Shown one piece after another: positions 25,748 through 37,362 of a DNA stretch of 64,000 nt; position 1 is the stretch's first letter, and each line of letters starts with the position of its first letter. The stretch is taken from contig NZ_LJCP01000008.1 of assembly GCF_001399755.1 (NCBI RefSeq), positions 62,001-126,000 on the forward strand, in the 5' to 3' direction. The translations under genes and the position numbers were made by a program. This DNA is from Thiohalorhabdus denitrificans. GTDB taxonomy: Bacteria; Pseudomonadota; Gammaproteobacteria; Thiohalorhabdales; Thiohalorhabdaceae. The notes beneath the pieces are model-generated. The model was given only the letters and a program-made list of their open reading frames with translations. It was not told where the DNA came from and did not search any database.

Positions 25748-26338
25748 TTAGCCCACGGGCTCGCCGATGCGAAGCTCGCTATCGGAGAGGAATTCATAAT
25801 AGGGAACCGCCATGTTCAGCGGCGCGGGACTGCCTTCCATGACCCGTCCGGCCAGGTCGTAGCCGGAGCCGTGGCACGGGCAGAAGAAGCCGCCCTTCCA
25901 GGCGCCCGACCAGAAGTTGCCGCCGGATTCGGGATGGTAGGAGGGGATGCAGCCAAGGTGGGTGCAGATGGCGATCATCACCAGCCATTCGGGTTCGCGG
26001 GACCGGAACTCGTTGGCGGCGAACTCGGGCTGCTCGGACTGCTGGGAATCCGGGTCCTTGAGCTGGCCCGTGACCTCCGGATCCTCCAGGGTCTCCAGCA
26101 TCTCGTCGGTCCGACGCACCACCCACACCGGCTTGCCCTGCCACATGACGGTGATGCGCTGGCCCTTGTCGACCTTCGACAGGTCCACCGTGGTGGTGGC
26201 CTCGGCCATGACCGCCGCGCTCGGCGACATGCTCCGGATGAATGGGACAGCCGCGTAGCCCACGCCAACGGCCCCAACCACGCCGGCGGTCCAGTTCAGG
26301 AACCGTCGGCGGTTGGGGTTCACACTGTCCGTACTCAT
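25748..26338 (-). CDS. petA: Ubiquinol-cytochrome c reductase, Rieske iron-sulfur subunit
   Basis: A 196-residue subunit with a [2Fe-2S] cluster. A Tat-type N-terminus (RRRFLN at 10-15) precedes one membrane helix. The cluster ligands are in CTHLGC (125-130) and CPCHGS (153-158). Tat export fits the tatABC genes 1.3 kb away. The first gene of the pet operon has AGGAGGAG before its ATG. Confidence 0.97.
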   Translation of the reverse strand: MSTDSVNPNRRRFLNWTAGVVGAVGVGYAAVPFIRSMSPSAAVMAEATTTVDLSKVDKGQRITVMWQGKPVWVVRRTDEMLETLEDPEVTGQLKDPDSQQSEQPEFAANEFRSREPEWLVMIAICTHLGCIPSYHPESGGNFWSGAWKGGFFCPCHGSGYDLAGRVMEGSPAPLNMAVPYYEFLSDSELRIGEPVG

Positions 26339-26456
26339 AGCTCCTCCTAGGACGGGAAAGGCATCAATCGCGGGAACGGGACTTCAAAATGTTCGGCGCG
26401 GAGTGTGGAAACGCTATTGGTCTCCGGAATCCGCAGAATTCGGTCCTGACCAGGGC

Positions 26457-26487
26457 AAAAAAAACGAAAGCCGGCTTCTCGGCCGGC
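26457..26487 (-). terminator. Rho-independent terminator between nif3 and petA
   Basis: On the minus strand a GCCGGC/GCCGGC stem (26487 to 26470) is followed by eight uridines. It lies downstream of the Nif3-like gene and upstream of petA, so pet needs its own promoter after it or readthrough. Confidence 0.85.
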
Positions 26488-26573
26488 ATAGGTTCCTGCA
26501 TGCAGGGCCGTCCGGTCAAGGCCAGCCCTTTCTGTCCAGGCATAAAAGAATTTAATAATTTTTTTTAATTATA
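26457..26573 (-). ncRNA. Possible small RNA or pet leader ending in an intrinsic terminator
   Basis: On the minus strand a perfect TATAAT (26573 to 26568) in a very AT-rich tract is followed, about 80 bases on, by GCCGGC-loop-GCCGGC (26487 to 26470) and TTTCGTTTTTTTT (to 26457). Between them lies a CCTGCATGCAGG palindrome. The terminator is convincing and would end nif3 transcription. A separate short RNA is a guess, because the -35 box is weak (3 of 6). Confidence 0.35.
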
Positions 26574-26587
26574 GTTCCGGAATAAGT

Positions 26588-27349
26588 CTATGCCGGATTC
26601 GGAATATCGATGAAGCGGTGCCCCAGGCCGAAGCGCTCCGCCAGGTGCTGGCCCAGGGCCCGCGCCCCGGCCCGCTCGGTGGCGTGGTGGCCGGCGGCCA
26701 CAAAGTGGATGCCGAGCTCGCGGGCCATGTGGGTGGCGCGCTCGTTGGACTCCCCGGTCAGATAGCAGTCGTAGCCCGCCGCCGCGGCCTCCTCCACCAG
26801 GTCCGGGGCACCGCCGCTGCACACCGCCACCCGCTCGATGCGCGCCTGGGGTCCGGCCACGTGCAGGGTCCGGGTTTCCAGCCGCTCCTCCACCCGTTCC
26901 AGGAAGGCTCCGGGCTCCAGGGGCCCCGCCAGGCTTCCGCCCAGGCCGATGGTGGTCCCGCCCAGGGCGCCGAAGGGCTCCGTGCCCCGCACCTCCAGGG
27001 CCTCCATCAGTCCGGCGTTGTTGCCCACGGTGGGGTGGCGGTCGAGAGGCAGGTGGTAGGCTACCAGGGAGAGGTCGTTCTTCAGGAGGGTGCGGAGGCG
27101 GCTCCCCTTCATCCCCACCACGCGGGGATCCTCCCCCTTCCAGAAATACCCGTGGTGGACCAGCACCAGGTCGGTCCCGTCCCCCACCGCCTCGTCCAGC
27201 AGCGCCTGGCAGGCGGTGACCCCGGAGACGATCCGCTGGACCCGTCCGCGGCCCTCCACCTGCAGGCCGTTGGGGGTGAAATCCGCCACGGCGTCCACTT
27301 CCAGGAAGTCGTCGCAATAGGCCACCAGCTCGTGCAGATCCACCGCCAT
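26588..27349 (-). CDS. Nif3-like dinuclear metal-centre protein
   Basis: A 253-residue member of the Nif3/YbgI family, often annotated as GTP cyclohydrolase I type 2 homologue; the true activity is unsettled. Metal-ligand segments are visible: VLVHHGYFW near 67-75, a central ATHMARELGIH, and GHHATE near the C-terminus. I chose the ATG at 27349 with GGGAGG upstream over a frame opening nine codons earlier. The neighbourhood with petABC is common in gammaproteobacteria. Confidence 0.88.
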   Translation of the reverse strand: MAVDLHELVAYCDDFLEVDAVADFTPNGLQVEGRGRVQRIVSGVTACQALLDEAVGDGTDLVLVHHGYFWKGEDPRVVGMKGSRLRTLLKNDLSLVAYHLPLDRHPTVGNNAGLMEALEVRGTEPFGALGGTTIGLGGSLAGPLEPGAFLERVEERLETRTLHVAGPQARIERVAVCSGGAPDLVEEAAAAGYDCYLTGESNERATHMARELGIHFVAAGHHATERAGARALGQHLAERFGLGHRFIDIPNPA

Positions 27350-27630
27350 TTCAGCCTCCCGGGGTGTCTGGGGCACGATTTATTAACCACGGAGTGCGCG
27401 GAATACACGGTAGAAACAGGATCGGGCTAGCTGCCCAATTCGAGGAAAGCGCTTGCGGGACGGGCTATCGGCCCCGACCCGGGCCGGAGGTCCTTGCTGT
27501 CGCGGCCATTGGCCGCTCCCTCAGGAAACGCGCCAGGATTCGTGAATACCTTCCGAGCAAAGCGGGCAGCCACTTTTCCGGAATCCTCCATGACCTCCTT
27601 GGTCCATCCCAAGCTTAGGCTCACTCCGGC
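27350..27630. other. Gene-free spacer between nif3 and tatC
   Basis: No convincing gene in 281 bp. A segment at 27384-27412 (AACCACGGAGTGCGCGG...) resembles one arm of the 9-base-unit repeats seen elsewhere, but no opposite arm is present. Short open frames here look like chance. Confidence 0.5.
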
Positions 27631-28392
27631 TCAGGATTCCTCCTCGGCCGATTCGCTATCCGCTGCCTCCTGCGGGGTGACGTAGCGGGACAGCACGATC
27701 CCCAGCTCGTAGAGCAGCCATACCGGGAAGCCCAGGAGGACCTGGGAGATGATGTCGGGCGGGGTTATCAGGGCGGCCAGGATGAAGGCGCCGGCAAAAA
27801 CGTAGCGGCGCTTGGCCCGCATGCCCTCCACCGTAACCATGCCCAAGCGCACCAGGGCCATGCAGACGATGGGGATCTCGAAGGAGGCGCCGAAGGCCAG
27901 GATCAGGGTCAGCGAGAAGCCCAGGTACTCCTTCATGGTGGGCATGGCCATGATCTCTTCGTTGGCGAAGCTCACCAGGAACTGGAACGCCAGGGGAAAC
28001 ACCAGGAAGAAGCTAAAGGCCGCCCCGAACAGGAACAGGAAGATGGACAGGATCAGAACCGGGAAGAACACCCGGCGTTCGTTCTTGTACAGGCCAGGCG
28101 CCACGAAGGCCCAGAACTGGTACAGCACCACGGGGATGGCGAGCAGGAAGCCCGTAAGCAGGCTGATCTTGAGGTAGGTGAAGAAGGCCTCGCCGGGGTT
28201 GGTGAAGATGAAGGAGGACCGCTCGGGCAGGGCCCGGGTCATAGGCTCGATGAAGAAGCTGAAGATCCGCTCCTTGAACGGATAGGCGGCCAGGAAGCCC
28301 ACCAGCACCCCCGCCAAGGCCCGGGTCATGCGGGACTTCAGCTCCAGGAGATGACCGACCAGGGTATCCGATTGCTCTCCGGGGTCAGCCAC
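27631..28392 (-). CDS. tatC: Sec-independent protein translocase TatC
   Basis: A 253-residue, six-helix receptor for twin-arginine signal peptides. The family start LVGHLLELKSRM is at residues 10-21, then YQFWAFVAPGLYKNERR in the first periplasmic/cytosolic region and FGASFEIPIV later. The likely start is GTG at 28392, which overlaps the tatB stop by eight bases, with AAGG upstream. Another GTG four codons earlier is possible. Confidence 0.93.
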   Translation of the reverse strand: MADPGEQSDTLVGHLLELKSRMTRALAGVLVGFLAAYPFKERIFSFFIEPMTRALPERSSFIFTNPGEAFFTYLKISLLTGFLLAIPVVLYQFWAFVAPGLYKNERRVFFPVLILSIFLFLFGAAFSFFLVFPLAFQFLVSFANEEIMAMPTMKEYLGFSLTLILAFGASFEIPIVCMALVRLGMVTVEGMRAKRRYVFAGAFILAALITPPDIISQVLLGFPVWLLYELGIVLSRYVTPQEAADSESAEEES

Positions 28393-28870
28393 GGTCCTTG
28401 TCACCCTTCGGTTGGTCCTTCTCCAGCTCCCGCTCCATGTCCTCGGCGGCTTCCCGCTCTGGATCCGCCTCCGGCTCCGGGACCTCGCCCTCGCCCGCCG
28501 GGGCCGCGGAAGCCTCACCCCCGCCCTCATCGGCGGTCGCGGGCTCCTCCTTCTGCCCCTCGGCGCCCGCTTCCTGGCCCCCCGTAGAGCCCTTTTCGGC
28601 CTTCCGGGAAGGGTCGGTGGCCTCGCGGGTCTCGCGGTCCACATCCTGCACGGACTTCCGGGTCTGCTCGAAGGATTCCCGCGTCTCGCGCTGGAGCTCG
28701 CTAAGGTGCAAATCCCGGTCCAGCTCGGACTTCATGCCGTCCAGATACTGCTTGGCCTGATGGAACCAGCCGCCCACCATCCGGGCCACCTCCGGAAAGC
28801 GCTCGGGACCCACCACCAACAGGAGGATGAGCCCGATCACCAGCATCTCGATGAAGCCGATATCAAACAT
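28385..28870 (-). CDS. tatB: Sec-independent protein translocase TatB
   Basis: A 161-residue protein with one N-terminal membrane helix (MFDIGFIEMLVIGLILLLVVGPERFP), an amphipathic helix, and a long charged tail. The tail is unusually rich in Glu, Gly and Ala after residue 90, consistent with a disordered end. It forms the receptor with TatC. Confidence 0.93.
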   Translation of the reverse strand: MFDIGFIEMLVIGLILLLVVGPERFPEVARMVGGWFHQAKQYLDGMKSELDRDLHLSELQRETRESFEQTRKSVQDVDRETREATDPSRKAEKGSTGGQEAGAEGQKEEPATADEGGGEASAAPAGEGEVPEPEADPEREAAEDMERELEKDQPKGDKDRG

Positions 28871-28942
28871 GGCCCGAGGGGAACCTCAATAGGCGTGGAC
28901 CGGGGCCGGCGGCCCCGAAGCCCGGGGGGTGCATGGGAGGGG

Positions 28943-29185
28943 CTACTTCTTCTCTTCTTCCTTCTGCTCCACCGTGCTGCCCTCGATGGTCTCGCCCTGG
29001 TTGTGCTCCAGGCCCTCCGGCTCCTTCTTCTCGTCCTTGGGACCACCGTCGTCCATGGACTGCCGGAAGCCGCGGATGCCCTTGCCCAGAGCGCTGCCGA
29101 TCTCGGGCAGCTTGCCGGCGCCGAAGAACACCAGCACGATCACCAGAACGATCAACAGCTCGGGAATGCCGAATCCACCAAACAT
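28943..29185 (-). CDS. tatA: Sec-independent protein translocase TatA
   Basis: An 80-residue pore-forming subunit. A short membrane helix (residues 7-21) is followed by [22 protein letters not shown], the FG hinge and amphipathic helix, and a charged tail. Together with tatB and tatC it gives a full Tat system that could export the Rieske protein. Confidence 0.94.
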   Translation of the reverse strand: MFGGFGIPELLIVLVIVLVFFGAGKLPEIGSALGKGIRGFRQSMDDGGPKDEKKEPEGLEHNQGETIEGSTVEQKEEEKK

Positions 29186-29228
29186 GGCCCATCCTCATGA
29201 AGTTTCGTTTGCGAATGCGGGCGGGCGC

Positions 29229-29944
29229 CTAGCTTCCGGTCCCGCCCCGGGCCGCCTTCTCCGTGTGCCCCGAGGTGCCGAAGCGGCGGTCCAGCTCGGC
29301 CAGCACCTCGTCCGGCCCCAATCCCTGCTCGGCCAGCATGATAAGGCAATGGAACCAGAGATCGGCGGTTTCCGAAACCACGGCGTTCCGGTCCTGCTCC
29401 CCGTCCTTGGCGGCCAGCAGGACCTCCGTGGCCTCCTCCCCCACCTTTTCCAGGATCTTGTTGCGCCCCTTGGCGTACAGGGAAGCCACGTAGGAGCTGC
29501 CGGCGGAGGCCCCCTTGCGCTCCTCGAGGACCGCCGCAATGCGCCGCAGGGTGTCACCCCCGTCCGGATCGGACTCCTTCGCGCCCCCCGGGGCGGGCTG
29601 CGTCTTCACCCAGGCGTCGCCCTCCAGGCGCTGGAAGAAGCAGTTGGCGCGCCCGGTGTGGCAGGCGGGCCCGGTCTGTTGCACGCGCAGGAGGACGGCG
29701 TCGTTGTCGCAGTCCAGGCGGACCTCCTCCACGGCCTGCAGGTGGCCCGAGCTCTCGCCCTTCCGCCACAGCTTGGACCGGGAACGGGACCAATAGGTTG
29801 CATAGCCGTCGCGAACCGTGGCCGCCAGGGCCTCCCGGTTCATGTAGGCCTGCATGAGGATCTCGCCCGACCGCGCCTCCTGGGCGATGGCCACCACCAG
29901 GCCGTTGTCGTCCCACTGCACCGCGTCCAGCCAGGCTTCCTCGC

Positions 29945-29948
<4 letters not shown>
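29229..29948 (-). CDS. hisIE: Bifunctional phosphoribosyl-AMP cyclohydrolase / phosphoribosyl-ATP pyrophosphatase
   Basis: Catalyses steps two and three of histidine synthesis. Residues about 1-120 are HisI, with the metal-binding LDCDNDAV and CHTGRANCF segments. About 130-225 is HisE, with [19 protein letters not shown] and [14 protein letters not shown] fused form is the rule in enterics; separate genes are usual in Pseudomonas. It starts with ATG overlapping the hisF stop by four bases. Confidence 0.94.
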
Positions 29949-30692
<744 letters not shown>

Positions 30693-30703
<11 letters not shown>

Positions 30704-31430
30704 GGTCTTCCGCCACCTCATTGGCCTCGACGAAGTCCAGGGTGCCCTCGTAGATGGCCCGCCCGGTGATGGCGCCGGTGATCCCCTCCCCCTCCACACC
30801 CTTCAGGGCGCGGATATCCGCCAGGGTGTGGATTCCGCCGGAGGCGATCACGGGGATGCGCAGGGAGCGCGCCAGCGCCGCCGTGGCCTCCACGTTGGGG
30901 CCGGTGAGCATGCCGTCGCGGCCGATGTCCGTGTAGACGATGGCCTCCACGCCGTAGTCCTCGAACTTCCGCGCCAGATCGGCCACGTCGTGGCCGGTCA
31001 TCTTGGACCAGCCCTCCACCGCCACCTTCCCGTCGCGGGCGTCGAGGCCCACCATCACGTGGCCGGGGAACTCGGTGGCCGCCTGACGCACCAGGCCCGG
31101 ATCGCGCACGGCGGCCGTGCCAAGGATCACGTAGCTGACCCCGGCGTTCAGGTGGGCCTCGATGGTCTCCAGGTCGCGGATGCCGCCGCCGAGCTGCACC
31201 GGCACGTCGCCGGCCTCGGCGGTAATGGCGCGGATGGCCGGCTCGTTCTCCGGCCGGCCGGCGAAGGCGCCGTTGAGGTCGACGATGTGCAGGCGCCGAG
31301 CCCCGGCCTCCAGCCAGCGCCGGGCGGTGGCCGCGGGGTCCTCGGAGTAGACCGTGGAGTCCTCCATCTCGCCCTGGCGCAGGCGCACGCAGGCGCCGTC
31401 CTTGAGGTCGATGGCGGGGATCAGCAGCAT
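30693..31430 (-). CDS. hisA: ProFAR isomerase
   Basis: A 245-residue TIM barrel that isomerises ProFAR to PRFAR. It has [14 protein letters not shown] at the start, a GGGIR phosphate loop near 80 and YTDIGRDGM near 170. It overlaps hisH by 10 bases and hisF by 11. Confidence 0.96.
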
Positions 31431-32092
31431 TGGCCCGCCTCCTTGGCGCGCGCGGGGTCCCAGGCGATGAAGTTGGCCAGCAGCTGCAAGCCGTGCCCGG
31501 AGCTCTTCTCCGGGTGGAACTGCGTGGCGAAGACGTTCTCCCGGGCCACCGCCGAGGTGAACTGGATGCCGTAGATGGTGGCCCCGGCGATGAGGTCCGG
31601 ACCCGCCGGCTCCACGATGTAGGAATGGACGAAGTAGAACTGGCTGCCGTCGCCGATGCCGGCCCACAGGGGGTGCTCCGCCTCCATGAAGTGGACCCGG
31701 TTCCAGCCCATGTGCGGGACCTTCAGCCGGTGGCCGGCGTCGTCCACCATGGCCTCCTCCGGGAACGGCACCACCCGGCCGGGCAGGATGCCCAGGGCAG
31801 GGTGCTCGCCGTGCTCCAGGGAGGTCTCCATCAAGGCCTGCATGCCCAGGCAGATGCCGAGGAAGGGCTTGCTGGCGGCGGCCTCCGCCACCGCCTCGCG
31901 CAGGCCCTGCTCGTCGAGGGCCGTCAGGCAGTCGCGGATGGCGCCCACGCCGGGGAACACCACCCGGTCGGCGACCGCCACCTCGGCCGGCGTGGTGGCG
32001 ATGGTTACGTCACCCCCCACGTGCTCCAGGGCCTTGGACACCGAGCGCAGGTTCCCCATGCCGTAGTCGATGACGGCGATGCGGTTGGCCAT
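31421..32092 (-). CDS. hisH: Imidazole glycerol phosphate synthase, glutaminase subunit
   Basis: A 223-residue class I glutamine amidotransferase supplying ammonia to HisF. The nucleophile is in GICLGMQAL (near residue 82), and the catalytic His-x-Glu is in TQFHPEKS. The ATG at 32092 forms TGATG with the hisB stop; a GTG one codon earlier is also possible. Confidence 0.96.
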   Translation of the reverse strand: MANRIAVIDYGMGNLRSVSKALEHVGGDVTIATTPAEVAVADRVVFPGVGAIRDCLTALDEQGLREAVAEAAASKPFLGICLGMQALMETSLEHGEHPALGILPGRVVPFPEEAMVDDAGHRLKVPHMGWNRVHFMEAEHPLWAGIGDGSQFYFVHSYIVEPAGPDLIAGATIYGIQFTSAVARENVFATQFHPEKSSGHGLQLLANFIAWDPARAKEAGQCC

Positions 32093-32685
32093 CACAGGCT
32101 ACCCTTGGTGGAGGGCACGGCGCCCCCGGCGCGCGGATCCTCGGTCACGGCGAAGCGCAGGGCCCGGCCGAAGGCCTTGAAGGCGGACTCACTGATGTGG
32201 TGGGCGTTCTCGCCGCGCAGGTTATCCAGGTGCAGGGTCATCGCGGCGTGGTTCACCAGCCCCTGGAAGAACTCCTTGAGCAGGTCCACGTCGAAGTCGC
32301 CGATCCAGCCGCGCGCGAACACCAGGTGGTACTCCAGGCCGGGCCGCCCGGACAGGTCCACCACCGCCCGGGACAGGGATTCGTCCAGGGGGCAGTAGGC
32401 GTGGCCGTAGCGATAGATGCCCCGCTTGTCGCCCACCGCCTGGGTGAGCGCCTGCCCCAGGGTGATGCCCACGTCCTCCACCGTGTGGTGGGCGTCGATC
32501 TCCAGGTCGCCCTCGGCGCGCACCATCAGGTCCATGGCGCCGTGACGGGCGATCTGGTCGAGCATGTGGTCGAGGAACGGCACGCCGGTGGCGACGTCGC
32601 ACTGGCCGGTGCCGTCCAGCTCCAGGGTGATGCGGATGTCCGTCTCCGCAGTGGTGCGGGTGACCTCGGCGCGGCGCGCGCTCAT
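32092..32685 (-). CDS. hisB: Imidazoleglycerol-phosphate dehydratase
   Basis: A 197-residue monofunctional enzyme. Manganese ligands are in [15 protein letters not shown] and [11 protein letters not shown], repeated later as ESAFKA-type segments. It lacks the N-terminal histidinol-phosphatase domain of the enteric HisB, so the phosphatase is encoded elsewhere. The start overlaps the hisD stop as ATGA. Confidence 0.96.
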   Translation of the reverse strand: MSARRAEVTRTTAETDIRITLELDGTGQCDVATGVPFLDHMLDQIARHGAMDLMVRAEGDLEIDAHHTVEDVGITLGQALTQAVGDKRGIYRYGHAYCPLDESLSRAVVDLSGRPGLEYHLVFARGWIGDFDVDLLKEFFQGLVNHAAMTLHLDNLRGENAHHISESAFKAFGRALRFAVTEDPRAGGAVPSTKGSL

Positions 32686-34016
32686 TCGTCCTTCTCCCCG
32701 TCGCTCTTCTCCGGGCCGCCCGCCCGCACGCGATACTCCGCGGAATGGGCGTGGGCGGTGAGCCCCTCGGCGCGTGCCAGCACGGCGGCCATGGCCCCCA
32801 GCTCGCGCGCGGCGTCGGGGCTGCAGCCGATGAGGCTGGTGCGTTTCTGGAAATCGTAGACGCCGAGCGGCGAGCTGAAGCGGGCCGTGCCCTCGGTGGG
32901 CAGCACGTGGTTGGGCCCGGCCACGTAGTCGCCCATGGCCTCGGCGGTGTGCCGGCCCAGGAACACCGCCCCGGCGTGGCGCACCTCCTCCAGCAGGGAG
33001 TCGGGCTCGGCCACGGACAGCTCCAGGTGCTCGGGGGCGATGCGGTTGGCCACCGCCACCGCCTCCTGGAGGTCCGCCACCCGGATCAGGGCGCCCCGGT
33101 CCTCCAGGGAGCGCCGGGCGATCTCGGCGCGGTTCAGGGTCTCCAGCAGGCTGCGCAGGCTGTCGGCCACCTTGTCCAGGTGCTGGGCGTCGGGGGTGAT
33201 GAGGATGGCCTGGGCGTTCTCGTCGTGCTCCGCCTGGGAGAGCAGGTCCATGGCCACCCAGTCGGGATCGGTATGCCCGTCGGCCACCACCACGATCTCG
33301 CTGGGCCCGGCGATCATGTCGATACCCACCCGGCCGAACACCAGGCGCTTGGCGGTGGCCACGTACCGGTTGCCCGGCCCCACGATCTTGTCCACCGCGG
33401 GCACGGTCTCGGTACCGTGGGCCAGGGCCGCCACCGCCTGCGCGCCGCCGATGGTGAAGGCCAGGTCCACGCCGGCCACCGCGGCGGCGGCCAGGACTAG
33501 GTCGTGCACCTCGCCGCCGGGGGTGGGCACGGTCATCACGATCTCGCCCACCCCCGCCACCTTGGCGGGGATGACGTTCATGAGCACGGTGGAGGGATAG
33601 GCGGCGGTGCCGCCGGGGATGTAGACCCCCACCTTGTCCAGGGGGGTCACCTGCTGCCCCAGCCGCGTGCCGGAGTCGTCCACGTAGGACCAGCCGCGAT
33701 CCTTCTGCCGGGCGTGGAAATCGCGTATGCGCGCCGCCGCTCCCTCCAGGGCCTCGCGCTGCTCGGCGGGGATCCGCTCCAGGGCCGCTTCCATGCGATC
33801 CCGGCTGATCTCCAGGGAGGCCATGGTGGAGTGCTCCACCCGATCGAACTGGTGGGTGTAATCCAGCACCGCCGCGTCGCCCTCGTCGCGCACCCGGTCG
33901 AGGATGGCGCGGACCGTGGCCTCCACCTCGCGGTCCGCCTCCTCCTCCCAGGCCAGCAGGGCGTCCAGGTCGCGGGAAAAGTTGCTGTCCGTGCTGTCCA
34001 GGCGGCGGATGTTCAT
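32682..34016 (-). CDS. hisD: Histidinol dehydrogenase
   Basis: A 444-residue zinc enzyme oxidising histidinol to histidine with two NAD+. Recognisable blocks: [41 protein letters not shown] and GPNHVLPT, the last near the zinc site. The ATG at 34016 follows GGAG. No hisC lies between hisD and hisB, although it often does in gammaproteobacteria. Confidence 0.96.
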   Translation of the reverse strand: MNIRRLDSTDSNFSRDLDALLAWEEEADREVEATVRAILDRVRDEGDAAVLDYTHQFDRVEHSTMASLEISRDRMEAALERIPAEQREALEGAAARIRDFHARQKDRGWSYVDDSGTRLGQQVTPLDKVGVYIPGGTAAYPSTVLMNVIPAKVAGVGEIVMTVPTPGGEVHDLVLAAAAVAGVDLAFTIGGAQAVAALAHGTETVPAVDKIVGPGNRYVATAKRLVFGRVGIDMIAGPSEIVVVADGHTDPDWVAMDLLSQAEHDENAQAILITPDAQHLDKVADSLRSLLETLNRAEIARRSLEDRGALIRVADLQEAVAVANRIAPEHLELSVAEPDSLLEEVRHAGAVFLGRHTAEAMGDYVAGPNHVLPTEGTARFSSPLGVYDFQKRTSLIGCSPDAARELGAMAAVLARAEGLTAHAHSAEYRVRAGGPEKSDGEKDE

Positions 34017-34040
34017 GGCTCGCTCCGGCTTTTATCCCGT

Positions 34041-34067
34041 TGTAGGAGGGGCGCCCTCGCCCCGCCC
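34041..34067. repeat. REP-like half palindrome between hisG and hisD
   Basis: TGTAGGAGGGGCGCCCTCGC followed by CCCGCC resembles one arm of the GTAGGAGCGG palindromes found at 40.0 kb. No matching opposite arm is visible. It lies in the 135-bp gap between two genes of the histidine operon. Confidence 0.5.
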
Positions 34068-34151
34068 CTTACCCGGCCTGCGCGGTGCATCGCGGCGGCC
34101 ACGCCGCTACCTCGGGCCCTACGGCCCTGAAATCGTGGCTTCGCGTGCGCC

Positions 34152-34808
34152 TCAGGAGGCCTTGTCCTCCAGCACCCCGGCCAGGCTGTCGATCAGGTCG
34201 GAGACCAGGGGATGCTTGAGCTTGAGGGCGGCCTTGTTCACCACCAGGCGGCTGGAGATGCCGAACAGGGTCTCCACCTCCACCAGGCCGTTCTCCTCGA
34301 GGGTTCGGCCGCTGCTCACCAGGTCCACGATGCGGTCCGCCAGCCCCACCAGGGGCGCCAGCTCCATGGAGCCGTAGAGCTTGACGATCTGGGTCTGGAC
34401 CCCCTGGCGGGCGAAGAAGTCCCGGGTAATGTTCGGGTACTTGGTGGCGATCCGCACCCGGTCCCAGCGGCTCGGGTCGTCCCCCGCGGCCATCCCCTCG
34501 GGCTCGGCCACCACCATGCGGCACTTGCCGATGCCCAGGTCCAGGGGCTCGTAGAGGTCGGCCCCCTGCTCCAGGAGCACGTCCCGCCCCGCCACGCCCA
34601 CATCGGCGGCGCCGAACTCAACGTAGGTGGGCACGTCGGTGGCGCGGACGATGACCAGCTCCACCCCGGGGCGGTTGGTGCCCACCACCAGCTTGCGCGA
34701 GGCGTCCGGGTCCTCGCTGGGACGGATGCCCACCCGCTCCAGCAGGGGCAGGGTGTCCTCCAGGATGCGGCCCTTGGACAGGGCGATGGTCAGCTTGGCA
34801 TCGAGCAT
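34152..34808 (-). CDS. hisG: ATP phosphoribosyltransferase, short form
   Basis: A 218-residue enzyme for the first step of histidine synthesis. [23 protein letters not shown] opens the protein, and ESG-type phosphate binding is replaced by the [14 protein letters not shown] segment near residue 165. The short form lacks the regulatory domain and normally needs HisZ, which is not in the window. I chose the start at 34808 by family length. A 9-base-unit repeat lies 31 bp upstream, between hisG and murA. Confidence 0.94.
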   Translation of the reverse strand: MLDAKLTIALSKGRILEDTLPLLERVGIRPSEDPDASRKLVVGTNRPGVELVIVRATDVPTYVEFGAADVGVAGRDVLLEQGADLYEPLDLGIGKCRMVVAEPEGMAAGDDPSRWDRVRIATKYPNITRDFFARQGVQTQIVKLYGSMELAPLVGLADRIVDLVSSGRTLEENGLVEVETLFGISSRLVVNKAALKLKHPLVSDLIDSLAGVLEDKAS

Positions 34809-34838
34809 GGGGAGGCTCTTTTTAGTGAGAAACATTCT

Positions 34839-35007
34839 AACCGCCAAGTACGCCAAGCGCGCCAAGAACGGCACAAGCGAAAAACAAAAAAGAAGTTTAA
34901 ATTCGTTTGAAAATCAGGCTATAGCATTCCTGGAAAGCGGCCTCTCCAAAAAAGATGGATAGCCTTTTTCTGTTTTCTACTTGGCGTTCTTGGCGTCCTT
35001 GGCGGTT
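34839..35007. repeat. Inverted-repeat element with 9-base units, copy B
   Basis: Left arm AACCGCCAAGTACGCCAAGCGCGCCAAG (34839 on) and right arm CTTGGCGTTCTTGGCGTCC...GGCGGTT, ending 35007. The arms match copy A at 18372 almost base for base. The AT-rich core differs. Length is 169 bp, close to 159 bp for copy A. Confidence 0.88.
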
Positions 35008-35023
35008 CAATCCGTGACGTTTT

Positions 35024-36780
<1,757 letters not shown>

Positions 36781-36809
36781 CGCCTGCTCTCCTCCTTCCC
36801 GGTTCCCAT

Positions 36810-37064
36810 CTAGCTGGGATTGTTGGCCTCGACCATGGCCCGGTACTGCTCCGGGGTGAACGTCTTCACCTCCAGGGCGTGAAGCTCGCTCTTGAGCTCC
36901 TCGCCCAGGGCGCCGTAGACCTTCCGGTGCTGTTTGACCCGGGGCATGCCCTCGAATTCCTCGGCCACCACCAGCACGCCGAAGCGGTCCCCTTCGCCTT
37001 GGACGACCACCTGGGCCTCCGGCAGCTCGGCCTGGATCTTGGCCTTAACCGTTTCCGCGTCCAT
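36810..37064 (-). CDS. ibaG: BolA/IbaG-family protein
   Basis: An 84-residue BolA-like protein with the conserved HRKVYGAL (histidine ligand) and HALEVKTFTPEQY segments. It partners CGFS glutaredoxins in iron-sulfur trafficking. The position next to murA matches IbaG of E. coli. It is divergent from the Fur-box operon across 298 bp. Confidence 0.9.
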   Translation of the reverse strand: MDAETVKAKIQAELPEAQVVVQGEGDRFGVLVVAEEFEGMPRVKQHRKVYGALGEELKSELHALEVKTFTPEQYRAMVEANNPS

Positions 37065-37256
37065 TGAATCGCATTCCTTGAGTCATTTACTCGGATTTTC
37101 CAATCCTACCTGATTTCCCCCAGGGCGGGGAACCTTATATTACCGACTTCTTATGCCTTCCGGAAACGCCCCCCCTGGCCGCGTGGATGTTCTCCGGTTG
37201 CTGCCATCCCATTCGGATACCTTCACCCGGACCCGAGGGGCTTCCTACCCGGTTTC

Positions 37257-37339
37257 GAGAATTATTCTCATTTGTATTGACACCCGGGCGAGCCCCGGGT
37301 AGAGTTTTGCTTAAATTAAATGGTAAGCGTTCTCATTTA
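37257..37339 (+). promoter_or_regulatory. Sigma-70-like promoter flanked by two Fur-like boxes
   Basis: TTGACA (37277-37282), a 17-base spacer and TAGAGT (37300-37305) form a good promoter. A GAGAATTATTCTCATTTG box (37257-37274) abuts the -35, and GGTAAGCGTTCTCATTTAA (37322-37340) lies just after the start site. Both match the Fur consensus at about 12 and 10 of 19 positions. The spacer itself holds an ACCCGGG/CCCGGGT repeat. Iron repression of the porin operon is inferred. Bases 37065-37256 show nothing else clear. Confidence 0.65.
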
Positions 37340-37362
37340 ATACCCCACAAAGGAGAACCCGC

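Noticed and set aside
27384-27412. A fourth copy of the 9-base-unit inverted repeat
   Set aside because: Only a single arm-like segment is present, with no opposite arm within 250 bp; it is mentioned only in the spacer entry.
27427-27624. A 65-residue leftward frame between nif3 and tatC
   Set aside because: Odd composition, no ribosome-binding site and no recognisable family; probably chance.
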